A stretch of 7,823 nucleotides of DNA from an uncultured Gammaproteobacteria bacterium (GCA_945787585.1 CALZIG010000207.1:1-7823); one strand, 5' to 3'; counted from the stretch's first letter, positions 1-7,101 are shown. Numbers and translations are program-made. Notes: generated by a model not told the origin, from the letters alone.

Positions 1-1980
1 ATTTCCGGCAATAAGGCGATCGAGACTGATCAACTCAATGATGCGCTGGAGCGCATTGGATTGACGAGTGGACGAGTGTTTGACCGTTCTGCGCTCGACA
101 AAGTAGTGCGAGAGCTTGAGCGCCAGTACTTTAGTCAGGGGCAGTATGGCATCAAGATCACCACCGAAGTGGTCACACTGGAAGATGAGCGCGTTGAGAT
201 CGATATTGATATCAACGAAGGCGAAGTGGCGACCATTAAGCAGATCAACATCATCGGTAATCACGCCTATTCGGATGGTATTTTGCGCAGTAAGTTTCAG
301 CTCGATTCACCGGGGGTCTTCTGGGGCGGTGAGCAGTACTCGCGCTTTAAACTCGGCGGTGACCTTGAGTCACTGCGCTCGTATTACCTTGACCGCGGTT
401 ACATCAATTTTAATATTGACTCGACTCAGGTCACGCTGACACCCGATAAGCAGGACATCTTTGTCTCCATCAGTGTTTCGGAAGAGTATCAATATGCGAT
501 TGAAACGATAAAACTGGCAGGTGACCTCGTGGTGCCTGAGGCCGAGTTGATGGCATTAGTGACCTTAAAAGCGGGCGAAGTATTTTCCCGAAGTAAAGTC
601 ACGGCAAGTACCGAAGCGATCACCACGCGTCTCGGTGAAGAGGGCTTTGCCTTTTCCAATATTAATGCGATCCCGGAAGTCGATCGTGAAAACCGCCTCG
701 TTTCGCTGACCTTTTTTGTTGATCCGGGCCGCCGTGTCTATGTGCGCCGTATCAATATCAAGGGGAACAAGGGCACTCGAGACGAAGTGATACGGCGTGA
801 GTTCCGCCAGATGGAAGGTGGCTGGATCTCGACGGCGCAGATTGATCGTTCGCGTGTGCGGGTACAGCGCCTCGGTTATTTTGAGAACATCAATGTCGAG
901 ACCCCGGCAGTGGCCGGCGTGGCCGATCAGGTCGATGTGGTGATGTCGCTGGAGGAGCGTCCTTCTGGCTCGCTGACGGCCGGTATCGGTTTCTCGCAGA
1001 CGCAGGGTGTCTTGATCAACGCCAGTATTAGTCAGGATAATTTTCTGGGTAGCGGCAAACGTATTACCGCGAATATTAATAATAGCGATGTAAATACCAT
1101 TTACAGCTTTTCGTATAACGACCCTTACTACACTGCCAGTGGCGTGAGCCGAGGTTTTACGTTCTCATTTCGTGAAACGAATGCCAGCGAGACCAATATT
1201 GCCTCCTATACTTCTGATCAGTACGGTATCGGGGTCAATTATGGCTTCCCGCTGAGTGAGTATAATCGTGCCTCGTTAGGGTTGGCCTATGAAAACACGC
1301 AGATTCATACCACGTCGCTAACCCCTCAGTCAGTCGTTGATTTTCTGGATGTGAATGCAGATAAGTTTGATATCTACAAATTGACGCTGGGCTGGACGCA
1401 CGACACGCGCAACCGAACGATCTTTGCAAACGATGGTCTACTGGTAAGTTTGAGCAATACAATCGCCCTGCCGGGCAGTGGGCTGGAGTATTATAAGGTT
1501 GATGCGCGCGGCATGAAATTTCAGCCGCTGACCAAGTCATTAACGCTGTTAGTGAAGGGATCGCTGGGATACGGAGATAGCTATTCTACGACCTCCCGTC
1601 TGCCCTTTTTTGAGCATTATTATGCCGGTGGCAGTAGTTCAGTCCGAGGTTATGAAGGGAATTCGTTAGGCCCACAAGAGGGGGTTAACTCACAGGGCGG
1701 GGCACTGAAAGTGGTGGGTAATATCGAGCTGATTGTGCCGATGCCGTTTGTTGCGGAGGATAATCGTTCACTACGCTTGAGTGGTTTCTATGATATTGGT
1801 AATGTATTCACTGCCCGTCGAGATTATGACTCGGCGGAGTTGAGGACATCGACAGGGGTTGCGCTGATCTGGATGTCGCCAATAGCACCACTGACGTTTA
1901 GTTATGCATTCCCTCTGAATGACAAAGAGGGCGATGAACTTGAGCGGTTCCAGTTTACACTGGGTTCGTTCTTCTTCTAG
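1..1980 (+). CDS. bamA: Outer-membrane protein assembly factor BamA, 5' end missing
   Basis: BamA is the outer-membrane core of the BAM complex, which folds and inserts beta-barrel proteins. The frame is open from base 1, and the first residues (ISGNKAIETDQL) match the start of POTRA domain 2, so about 95 N-terminal residues, including the signal peptide and POTRA1, lie upstream. The TTG at 61 is internal, not the start. By window codon, POTRA2 is about 1–75, POTRA3 77–160, POTRA4 165–247 and POTRA5 247–321, followed by the 16-strand barrel to codon 659. The POTRA3 stretch LESLRSYYLDRGY is almost identical to E. coli. The conserved loop-6 motif VRGY is at codons 548–551 (bases 1642–1653). Loop 6 is about 30 residues shorter than in E. 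coli. The protein ends FQFTLGSFFF, an aromatic beta-signal with one more residue after the Gly than E. coli FQFNIGKTW. skp follows after 25 bases. Identification is very secure. Confidence 0.97.
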   Translation: MSGNKAIETDQLNDALERIGLTSGRVFDRSALDKVVRELERQYFSQGQYGIKITTEVVTLEDERVEIDIDINEGEVATIKQINIIGNHAYSDGILRSKFQLDSPGVFWGGEQYSRFKLGGDLESLRSYYLDRGYINFNIDSTQVTLTPDKQDIFVSISVSEEYQYAIETIKLAGDLVVPEAELMALVTLKAGEVFSRSKVTASTEAITTRLGEEGFAFSNINAIPEVDRENRLVSLTFFVDPGRRVYVRRINIKGNKGTRDEVIRREFRQMEGGWISTAQIDRSRVRVQRLGYFENINVETPAVAGVADQVDVVMSLEERPSGSLTAGIGFSQTQGVLINASISQDNFLGSGKRITANINNSDVNTIYSFSYNDPYYTASGVSRGFTFSFRETNASETNIASYTSDQYGIGVNYGFPLSEYNRASLGLAYENTQIHTTSLTPQSVVDFLDVNADKFDIYKLTLGWTHDTRNRTIFANDGLLVSLSNTIALPGSGLEYYKVDARGMKFQPLTKSLTLLVKGSLGYGDSYSTTSRLPFFEHYYAGGSSSVRGYEGNSLGPQEGVNSQGGALKVVGNIELIVPMPFVAEDNRSLRLSGFYDIGNVFTARRDYDSAELRTSTGVALIWMSPIAPLTFSYAFPLNDKEGDELERFQFTLGSFFF

Positions 1981-1994
1981 TACTTTAAATAATC

Positions 1995-1998
1995 GGGG
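1995..1998 (+). promoter_or_regulatory. Ribosome binding site for skp (supports TTG start)
   Basis: GGGG lies 7 bases before the TTG at 2006. The next in-frame start, ATG at 2024, would remove both lysines of the signal-peptide n-region, so the TTG is preferred. The match to the Shine-Dalgarno consensus is only moderate. Confidence 0.45.
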
Positions 1999-2005
1999 TT
2001 GAGAC

Positions 2006-2542
2006 TTGAATAAAATTACTAAAATGGTTTCAGTCGGGATAGCGTCACTATTATTGGCGTTACCGGTGGCTGCGGCAGATCTAAAACTCGGTTATGTGGA
2101 TGCGGTGAGACTGTTTCAGGATGCTCCGCAGGCCGCGCAGGCTGAAGCAATGTTACGCGTTGAGTTTTCGGCGCGAGAGAAAACATTAGTTGAACAGCAG
2201 GAGAAAGCTAAACGGCTGGAATCACGTATTAAGACTGATGGCCTGGTGATGAACGATAGTGAACGGAAAAAAGTCGAGAATGAGCTGTTAGATCTTTCAC
2301 GTAACTTTCGTCGCACTCAGGAAGAGTTTCGCGAGGATTTAAATCGTCGACGCAATGAAGAGATTGCTAAGGTTCAGGAGTTTATTAAGCAGGTGATCGA
2401 CAAGATTGGACGGGAAGAGGGATTTGATTTGATCTTCTTTGAGGGTATTGCCTTTGCGAATGCCGAGCTGGAAATAACGGCCAAAGTGCTGGCCCGTCTC
2501 GAAACGCTGGCTGAAAAATCGACAGCGACGTCAAACAAATAA
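2006..2542 (+). CDS. skp: Periplasmic chaperone Skp/OmpH
   Basis: Skp is a trimeric, jellyfish-shaped periplasmic chaperone that holds unfolded outer-membrane proteins on their way to BamA. The 178-residue product starts with a Sec signal peptide: a lysine-containing n-region (MNKITK), a hydrophobic core at about residues 8–21, and a likely cleavage after Ala24 before DLKLGYVD. That sequence fits the conserved first strand of the OmpH family (LKLGYVDAVRLFQDAPQ). Residues about 45–125 are charged and helical, rich in Lys, Arg and Glu, and form the coiled-coil tentacles. A final strand-helix (GFDLIFFEGIAFAN) closes the trimerisation body. It is somewhat longer than E. coli Skp (161 residues). 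Position between bamA and lpxD is the standard gammaproteobacterial order. The start is TTG; the alternative ATG at 2024 would leave a signal peptide without positive charge. Confidence 0.94.
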   Translation: MNKITKMVSVGIASLLLALPVAAADLKLGYVDAVRLFQDAPQAAQAEAMLRVEFSAREKTLVEQQEKAKRLESRIKTDGLVMNDSERKKVENELLDLSRNFRRTQEEFREDLNRRRNEEIAKVQEFIKQVIDKIGREEGFDLIFFEGIAFANAELEITAKVLARLETLAEKSTATSNK

Positions 2543-2552
2543 CAAGAAACAA

Positions 2553-2558
2553 AAGGAA
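2553..2558 (+). promoter_or_regulatory. Ribosome binding site for lpxD (supports TTG start)
   Basis: AAGGAA sits 7 bases before the TTG at 2566, an ideal spacing. It supports the non-AUG start, which also gives the usual LpxD N-terminus (LTLELLASRLG). Confidence 0.65.
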
Positions 2559-2565
2559 CACGCGC

Positions 2566-3597
2566 TTGGCATTAACACTGGAGCTGTTGGCATCCCGTCT
2601 GGGATGTGAGTTCGATGGCGATGCCGACTGCCTGATAACAGGTGTGGCGACGTTGCAAGCGGCAGTCAGTGGCGAGTTGAGTTTTCTGGCGAGTTCAAAA
2701 TATCGGGCGCACCTTGCAGAGACAAAGGCGTCAGCGGTGATTATCGCAGCGCGCGATCGCGATGCGTGTACCGTAAACGCGCTGATCGCTAGCGATCCCT
2801 ATCTTACCTATGCGCGCGCCACGCGGCTTCTCTATCCTGCTGAGATTCATTCCGGTGGCGTCCACCCCTCAGCGGTGATTGATGATGCCGCGCAGGTCGA
2901 TGCGACAGCGTGGATTGATGCGCACTGCCTGATTGGACCGGGAGTCATCGTGGGCGCCAATGCGCAGATTGGCGCAGGTTGTGTGCTTGATCACGATATT
3001 ACGATTGGGCGCGATAGCCGTCTGATGGCCAATGTCACGATTCACGGCCATGCCACACTGGGTGATCGTTGTGTGATTCAGCCAGGAGCGGTGATCGGCA
3101 GTGATGGCTTTGGTTACGCCAGCGACCGTGGCACGTGGGTCAAGATCCCACAGATCGGTGGGGTGACGCTGGGCGATGATGTTGAGGTGGGGGCGAATAC
3201 CACGATCGATCGTGGCGCATTGAGCGATACCGTCATCGGCAAGGGGGTAAAGCTGGATAACCAGATCCAGATCGCTCACAATGTGCAGATCGGCGAGCAT
3301 ACGGCCATTGCGGGCTGTACCGGCATCGCTGGCAGTACCCATATTGGTAAACACTGTGCGATTGGTGGCCATGTGGGCATTGTGGGCCATTTGACTATTG
3401 CTGATGGTGTGCAGATCAGTGCCAAGACGTTTGTGAGTCAATCGATACATGAGCCGGGGTTTTACTCATCCGGCACGCCAGTGGAACTGAATGCACGTTG
3501 GCGCAAAAATTTTGTGCGCATGAAGCAGCTGGACAAGATGGCGCGACGCATCAAAATGCTTGAGAAAACGGTTCGTAAATTATCTAATGAAGTATAA
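2566..3597 (+). CDS. lpxD: UDP-3-O-(3-hydroxyacyl)glucosamine N-acyltransferase LpxD
   Basis: LpxD transfers a second 3-hydroxyacyl chain from ACP to the amine of UDP-3-O-acyl-glucosamine, the third step of lipid A synthesis, in the cytoplasm. At 343 residues it matches E. coli LpxD (341). The N-terminal uridine-binding domain spans about residues 1–100 and includes the LSFLASSKYRAHL segment with the conserved Phe and Tyr. A left-handed beta-helix of hexapeptide repeats (I-G-x-x-x type) runs from about 100 to 305 and contains GSDGFGY. The catalytic His is His238 in QIAHNV, equivalent to E. coli His239. A charged C-terminal helix (about 306–343) matches the ACP-contacting helix of the family. 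The start is TTG with a good AAGGAA site, 23 bases after skp. GATC tetramers are unusually dense here (about 14 in the gene). Identification is very secure. Confidence 0.97.
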   Translation: MALTLELLASRLGCEFDGDADCLITGVATLQAAVSGELSFLASSKYRAHLAETKASAVIIAARDRDACTVNALIASDPYLTYARATRLLYPAEIHSGGVHPSAVIDDAAQVDATAWIDAHCLIGPGVIVGANAQIGAGCVLDHDITIGRDSRLMANVTIHGHATLGDRCVIQPGAVIGSDGFGYASDRGTWVKIPQIGGVTLGDDVEVGANTTIDRGALSDTVIGKGVKLDNQIQIAHNVQIGEHTAIAGCTGIAGSTHIGKHCAIGGHVGIVGHLTIADGVQISAKTFVSQSIHEPGFYSSGTPVELNARWRKNFVRMKQLDKMARRIKMLEKTVRKLSNEV

Positions 3598-3620
3598 AGG
3601 CAAAAGGTAGAGCATAAGGC

Positions 3621-4094
3621 ATGACGCAGGAGACAACAGAGCACGCTGGTGTGAGTTCGATGGACATCCACGAGGTGATGAAACACCTGCCGCATCGCTA
3701 CCCATTTTTGCTAGTTGATAAAGTGATTGAATATGTACCGGGAAAGACATTGACCGCATTGAAAAATGTCACGATCAATGAACCTTTTTTTCCGGGCCAT
3801 TTTCCGATTAAACCGGTGATGCCCGGGGTACTTATTCTTGAAGCACTGGCGCAGGCGACGGGTATCCTGACGGCAAAAAGTATGAGTGATGCGCCGACGG
3901 GTGAAACGCTTTATTATCTGGTTGGTATTGATAATGCGCGTTTCAAGCAGCCGGTGGAGCCGGGTGATCAGCTGATACTGAAGACTGATTTAGTGCGTAA
4001 CAAACGTAGCATCTGGAAATACAACACCGAGGCATTAGTCAACGGTGAAGTGGTCGCGAGTGCAGAGATTATCTGCTCTGTGCAGCATGTTTAA
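3621..4094 (+). CDS. fabZ: 3-hydroxyacyl-[ACP] dehydratase FabZ
   Basis: FabZ dehydrates 3-hydroxyacyl-ACP to trans-2-enoyl-ACP in fatty acid synthesis. It competes with LpxA and LpxD for 3-hydroxyacyl-ACP, so it sets the balance between phospholipid and lipid A. The 157-residue protein has a single hotdog fold with the family hallmarks [11 protein letters not shown] (residues 23–33) and FFPGHFP, with catalytic His60. The catalytic Glu74 lies in [11 protein letters not shown], 14 residues later as in E. coli. The ATG at 3621 gives a tail of about 13 residues before the conserved helix. An in-frame ATG at 3660 would give [10 protein letters not shown], closer to many family members. The upstream AGGTAGAG (3605–3612) favours 3621 but not decisively. 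The gene lies 23 bases after lpxD and 11 before lpxA. Function is very secure; the start is less so. Confidence 0.96.
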   Translation: MTQETTEHAGVSSMDIHEVMKHLPHRYPFLLVDKVIEYVPGKTLTALKNVTINEPFFPGHFPIKPVMPGVLILEALAQATGILTAKSMSDAPTGETLYYLVGIDNARFKQPVEPGDQLILKTDLVRNKRSIWKYNTEALVNGEVVASAEIICSVQHV

Positions 4095-4096
4095 TC

Positions 4097-4100
4097 GAGA
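4097..4100 (+). promoter_or_regulatory. Ribosome binding site for lpxA
   Basis: GAGA lies between the fabZ stop and the lpxA ATG at 4106, with a 5-base spacer. The 11-base gap makes translational coupling with fabZ plausible. Confidence 0.45.
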
Positions 4101-4105
4101 TTGTT

Positions 4106-4876
4106 ATGATTCATAGTTCCGCAATTATAGACCCCACTGCGCGCATTGCAGAGGATGTTTCTGTTGGGCCTTTCTCTGTTATCGGACCCGATGTCGAGAT
4201 CGGCAGTGGCAGTGTGATCGCGTCCCATGTGGTGATTAAAGGGCCTACGACGATTGGAAAGAATAATCAGATCTTTCAATTCGCTTCAGTCGGTGAAGAC
4301 CCACAGGACAAAAAGTACCAGGGTGAGCCCACACGACTAGAGATTGGTGACAATAATGTGATTCGTGAAGGGTGCACACTCAACCGTGGCACCACTCAGG
4401 ATCGCGGCGTTACATCCATTGGTAACGATAATCTGATTATGGCCTATGTGCATGTGGCGCACGATTGTGTGGTGAAGAATGATACTATTCTGGCTAACAA
4501 CGTGGCGCTTGCTGGGCATGTCACGATAGAGGATTACGCAATCCTGGGGGGCTTCACATTAGTCCACCAGTTCTGTGTTATAGGTTCATACGCATTTACA
4601 GCCATGGGCAGTGTGTTACCAAAAGATGTGCCGCCATATGTGCTCGTATCCGGACATATGGCGAAGCCGTTTGGTCTGAATGTGGAAGGACTCAAGCGTC
4701 GTGGTTTTAACGCTGAGACTCTTCGTGACCTGCGCCGTGCCTATAAATTGATCTATAAGGCCGGCCTTACCATTGAGCAGGCATCACAGCAGATACGTGC
4801 ACTCAATCCCGATTGCGGCGAGGTTGCGCTGCTGGCAGATTTTATCGTGAAGTCTGAACGCGGCATTGTGCGTTAA
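4106..4876 (+). CDS. lpxA: UDP-N-acetylglucosamine O-acyltransferase LpxA
   Basis: LpxA performs the first step of lipid A synthesis, moving a 3-hydroxyacyl chain from ACP to the 3-OH of UDP-GlcNAc. The 256-residue protein (E. coli 262) is a left-handed beta-helix of hexapeptide repeats to about residue 185, then a C-terminal helical domain (GLKRRGF onward). The catalytic His119 is in HVAHDC, equivalent to E. coli His125. His138, His154, Asn192 and Arg198 match E. coli His144, His160, Asn198 and Arg204. FASVGEDPQDKKYQGEPTR is a clear family signature. At the hydrocarbon-ruler position, E. coli Gly173 is replaced by Met167 (in HQFC…TAMGS), as in Pseudomonas aeruginosa. This predicts a C10-type rather than C14 acyl chain. 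The ATG start is well placed and gives the conserved N-terminus. Identification is very secure. Confidence 0.98.
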   Translation: MIHSSAIIDPTARIAEDVSVGPFSVIGPDVEIGSGSVIASHVVIKGPTTIGKNNQIFQFASVGEDPQDKKYQGEPTRLEIGDNNVIREGCTLNRGTTQDRGVTSIGNDNLIMAYVHVAHDCVVKNDTILANNVALAGHVTIEDYAILGGFTLVHQFCVIGSYAFTAMGSVLPKDVPPYVLVSGHMAKPFGLNVEGLKRRGFNAETLRDLRRAYKLIYKAGLTIEQASQQIRALNPDCGEVALLADFIVKSERGIVR

Positions 4877-4898
4877 GCACTTCAATCACCTTCTTAAC

Positions 4899-4903
4899 GA
4901 GAG
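4899..4903 (+). promoter_or_regulatory. Ribosome binding site for lpxB (supports GTG start)
   Basis: GAGAG lies 9 bases before the GTG at 4913. An in-frame TAA at 4895–4897 means this GTG is the first possible start in the frame, so the start is well fixed. Confidence 0.55.
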
Positions 4904-4912
4904 CATCTATTT

Positions 4913-6079
4913 GTGCGCATAGGGATTGTTGCAGGGGAGACCTCGGGGGATCTGCTTGGTGCTGAATTGATGCAGGCGATCAAAGTGCGCGTGCCAGAGG
5001 CTACCTTTGAAGGGATTGCCGGGCCAAAGATGATCGAGCAGGGGTGCGATGCGCTTTATCCTGCTGAAAAGTTAGCCGTGATGGGGCTGATCGGGATTGG
5101 TAAATACATGGAGCTGCGTTCGATTCGTGCCGGGCTCGCACGTAAGCTGATCAACGACCCTCCCGATATATTCATCGGTATCGATGCGCCTGATTTTAAT
5201 ATCGGGCTTGAGACACGTTTGCACAATCACAAGATTCCAACGGTGCATTACGTCAGCCCATCGGTTTGGGCATGGCGTCAGTATCGTCTGCCGAAGATCG
5301 CGCGTGCGATTGATCTGATGTTGACACTCTTCCCCTTCGAAGCGAAGTTTTACGAGGAACATAAAGTACCGGTGCGGTTTGTGGGGCATCCATTGGCCGA
5401 TATGATTCCATTGCAAACAGATAGCCAAGCTGCGCGTAGTGAACTGGGCTTGCCGCTGGATAAACGCATTATTGCGTTACTCCCCGGCAGTCGTGTGGGC
5501 GAGGTATCACGTCTTTCAGATTATTTTGTACAGGCGGCCGCACAGTGTATTGAACAGCGCCCTGGACTTCATTTTGTCGCGCCATTCGCAAACCCGGAGA
5601 CCCGAGAACTATTTGAGCAGGCGCTGCTAGCCTCGGCACCACACCTGCCAATCACGGTGATCGATGGTCAGTCGCGTACCGCAATGGCGGCGGCTGATGT
5701 CGTATTGCTTGCCAGTGGCACCGCTACGCTGGAAGCGATGCTGTTGAAAAAACCCATGGTTGTGGCCTATCGCCTGAAGCCTTTTTCCTACTGGTTGGCG
5801 ATGCAGCTATTGAAAGTTGATAATTATTCGCTGCCCAACTTATTACTCGGCAGACGTGTGATACCGGAGATTATTCAGGACGATGTCACTGCGGAGAGCT
5901 TGAGCAGGGCAGTGCTGGAGTATCTGGATGACCCTGAAAAGGTTGTAGACCTACAGCAACAGTTTAGTGAGGTGCATCATGCCCTCAGGCAGAATGCCAG
6001 TGAGAATGCGGCTGATGCTGTGTTATCGGTGGTTGAGCGTACGCGTAGTGAGATAGCATCAGCTAAAGTTAAGCGCTAG
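4913..6079 (+). CDS. lpxB: Lipid-A-disaccharide synthase LpxB
   Basis: LpxB is a membrane-associated family GT19 glycosyltransferase. It joins UDP-2,3-diacylglucosamine to lipid X, giving the beta-1,6 disaccharide core of lipid A. The 388-residue product compares with 382 in E. coli. It begins MRIGIVAGETSGDLLGAEL, the family start. Other signatures are GIDAPDFN at residues 89–96, whose Asp91 matches the essential E. coli Asp98; HYVSPSVWAWRQ; FVGHPLAD; LLPGSRVGEV with the conserved Arg; LLASGTATLEAMLLKKPMVV; and YSLPNLLLGRRVIPE. GTG is the start: an in-frame stop at 4895 excludes anything longer. The gap after lpxA is 36 bases. The gene closes the + strand run; a convergent stress-protein gene ends 26 bases downstream, where rnhB would stand in E. 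coli. Identification is very secure. Confidence 0.97.
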   Translation: MRIGIVAGETSGDLLGAELMQAIKVRVPEATFEGIAGPKMIEQGCDALYPAEKLAVMGLIGIGKYMELRSIRAGLARKLINDPPDIFIGIDAPDFNIGLETRLHNHKIPTVHYVSPSVWAWRQYRLPKIARAIDLMLTLFPFEAKFYEEHKVPVRFVGHPLADMIPLQTDSQAARSELGLPLDKRIIALLPGSRVGEVSRLSDYFVQAAAQCIEQRPGLHFVAPFANPETRELFEQALLASAPHLPITVIDGQSRTAMAAADVVLLASGTATLEAMLLKKPMVVAYRLKPFSYWLAMQLLKVDNYSLPNLLLGRRVIPEIIQDDVTAESLSRAVLEYLDDPEKVVDLQQQFSEVHHALRQNASENAADAVLSVVERTRSEIASAKVKR

Positions 6080-6105
6080 CAGGACGGCACAGTCGCTTTA
6101 AAGGT

Positions 6106-6561
6106 TTACTGTGGCAGTCTAACGGCGAGCACATCGCATGGTGCGTGACGTATAACACTACTGGCGGTAGAGCCCAGTAAACGTTGTAGTCCAAGTCGAC
6201 CATGGGCACCGAGCACGATTAGATGTGCTTTGTGTTGTCTGGCCGTTTCTACGATCACATCGCTGGCGGAGCCACTGAGTACCACTCTGCTCGCATCACC
6301 CAGCCCCATCTCTTCTGCAAGGGCCTGAAGCGATTTCTTTGCCTGTTCTACTAGTTGTTCTTCGAACACTAACCAGTCTGGTGATGGGATAATATCATCG
6401 CCAAATGATAGGGGTGAAAGGTATTCAACCACATGTAATAGTATTATGCTGGCGTTGTTTTGATGTGTAATATCGAGTGCGCGGGTGACGACGTTTTTTG
6501 ATGATTCAGAGAAATCGACCGCGACGATAATCTTCTGATATTGGGTGATGCTACTTGTCAT
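6106..6561 (-). CDS. Universal stress protein, UspA family
   Basis: This is a single-domain universal stress protein of 151 residues. Such proteins are cytoplasmic dimers, often nucleotide-binding, linked to survival in stress and stationary phase; exact targets are usually unknown. The first strand KIIVAVDFSES carries the conserved Asp16. Strand 2 is IILLHVVEYLSP. The C-terminal nucleotide-binding loop runs from Gly118 (GAHGRLGLQRLLGSTASS), giving G-2x-G-8x-G-S, one residue shorter than the classic G-2x-G-9x-G-S/T motif. It ends HAPCDVLAVRLPQ. The ATG at 6561 is chosen because GGAG lies 10 bases upstream and the protein then begins just before the first beta strand. A longer reading to a TTG at 6636 adds 25 residues unlike the family. 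It converges on lpxB and diverges from the CarS-like gene. Family call is firm; specific role is unknown. Confidence 0.93.
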   Translation of the reverse strand: MTSSITQYQKIIVAVDFSESSKNVVTRALDITHQNNASIILLHVVEYLSPLSFGDDIIPSPDWLVFEEQLVEQAKKSLQALAEEMGLGDASRVVLSGSASDVIVETARQHKAHLIVLGAHGRLGLQRLLGSTASSVIRHAPCDVLAVRLPQ

Positions 6562-6624
6562 GATACGCTTACTCCAGTCGTTGTCATTACCGGTGGAATT
6601 ACCAGACACTTTAATCATACTGCG
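6562..6624. promoter_or_regulatory. Divergent promoter region between the stress-protein and CarS-like genes
   Basis: The 63-base gap lies between two divergent starts. TTTAATCATA at 6610–6619 reads as TTTAAT (a −10-like box, 5 of 6) on the + strand and as TATGAT (5 of 6) on the − strand, so the two −10 boxes would overlap. A weak −35 (TTACCG, 6587–6592) stands 17 bases before the + box. I see no −35 for the − direction. Location is sound by logic; the exact boxes are tentative. Confidence 0.3.
6572..6575 (-). promoter_or_regulatory. Ribosome binding site for the universal stress protein
   Basis: On the − strand GGAG stands 10 bases before the ATG at 6561. It decides this start over the longer in-frame options at 6618 (ATG) and 6636 (TTG), neither of which has a comparable site. 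Confidence 0.55.
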
Positions 6625-7101
6625 ATGTTTGTACAAGCCTTGTTTCTTCTGTTTGTAGCGAATGGCGCGCCCATCGTGGTTCGTTTACTCATGCATGGTT
6701 ATTTTTCTATGCCACTTGATGGTGGTATACAGTGGTTTGATGCGCGCCCATTACTGGGCCGTAGTAAGACGTGGCGTGGTCTGTTAGCAGCGCTGTTGCT
6801 AACATCACTAGTTGCCCTGTCGCTGGGGTTATCATTTTATATTGGCGCGCTGTTTGGTCTCTTTGCAATGTTCGGGGATCTCCTGTCCAGTTTTATTAAG
6901 CGTCGTTGTGGCATAGCACCGAGTGGTCAGGCGTTAGGATTAGATCAAGTTCCGGAATCTCTGTTGCCGTTGTTGTTGCTACAGTCTCAGCTTGGGCTGA
7001 CACTATCTGATGTTGCGATATTGGTGGTGATCTTTACTATCCTTGAGCTATTGATATCACGCTTGCTCTATCAATGGCATATCCGCAAGCGGCCTTACTG
7101 A
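6625..7101 (+). CDS. CarS-like membrane protein (CDP-archaeol synthase family)
   Basis: This 158-residue membrane protein belongs to the CarS (formerly DUF46) family. Archaeal CarS uses CTP to make CDP-archaeol and is distantly related to the bacterial CDP-diacylglycerol synthase CdsA. Motifs seen are ANGAPIVVRLL (12–22), PLDGG (30–34), RPLLGRSKTWRG (41–52), GDLLSSFIKRR (84–94) and SGQALGLDQVPESLLP (100–115). Asp85, Lys92, Arg93 and Asp107 parallel the CdsA signature. Five membrane segments are apparent at about 1–22, 53–73, 74–91, 110–124 and 129–150. The ATG at 6625 is chosen because the first helix starts there, but no Shine-Dalgarno site stands close to it (nearest GGTGGA ends 28 bases upstream). 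The frame is open back to 6541. The substrate in a bacterium is unknown; it might be a phosphatidate-like or isoprenoid alcohol phosphate. Its neighbour is a phospholipid-synthase homologue. Family fairly firm, function open. Confidence 0.85.
   Translation: MFVQALFLLFVANGAPIVVRLLMHGYFSMPLDGGIQWFDARPLLGRSKTWRGLLAALLLTSLVALSLGLSFYIGALFGLFAMFGDLLSSFIKRRCGIAPSGQALGLDQVPESLLPLLLLQSQLGLTLSDVAILVVIFTILELLISRLLYQWHIRKRPY

Noticed and set aside
61..63. TTG at 61 as the start of the first gene.
   Set aside because: The frame is open from base 1 and the residues before it match the start of BamA POTRA2, so the gene is cut by the window edge.
1936..1941. GAACTT near the end of bamA as a sigma-E −35 box for skp–lpx.
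   Set aside because: No TCTGA or TCAAA-like −10 box lies at the required distance, and the match falls inside conserved barrel coding sequence.
2869..3450. 193-residue open frame on the − strand inside lpxD.
   Set aside because: It is an antisense shadow of the regular hexapeptide-repeat codons, with no recognisable domain or start signal, opposite a certain gene.
6086..6115. Inverted repeat CACAGT/ACTGTG (6088–6093 with 6108–6113) in the gap between convergent lpxB and the stress gene, as a bidirectional terminator.
   Set aside because: The stem is only six base pairs, the loop is 14 bases, and neither strand has a T-run after it. It also overlaps the last stress-protein codons.
6541..6624. 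N-terminal extension of the CarS-like protein back to a TTG at 6541.
   Set aside because: The extra 28 residues overlap the stress-gene start, show no family similarity, and the first membrane helix begins at the ATG at 6625.
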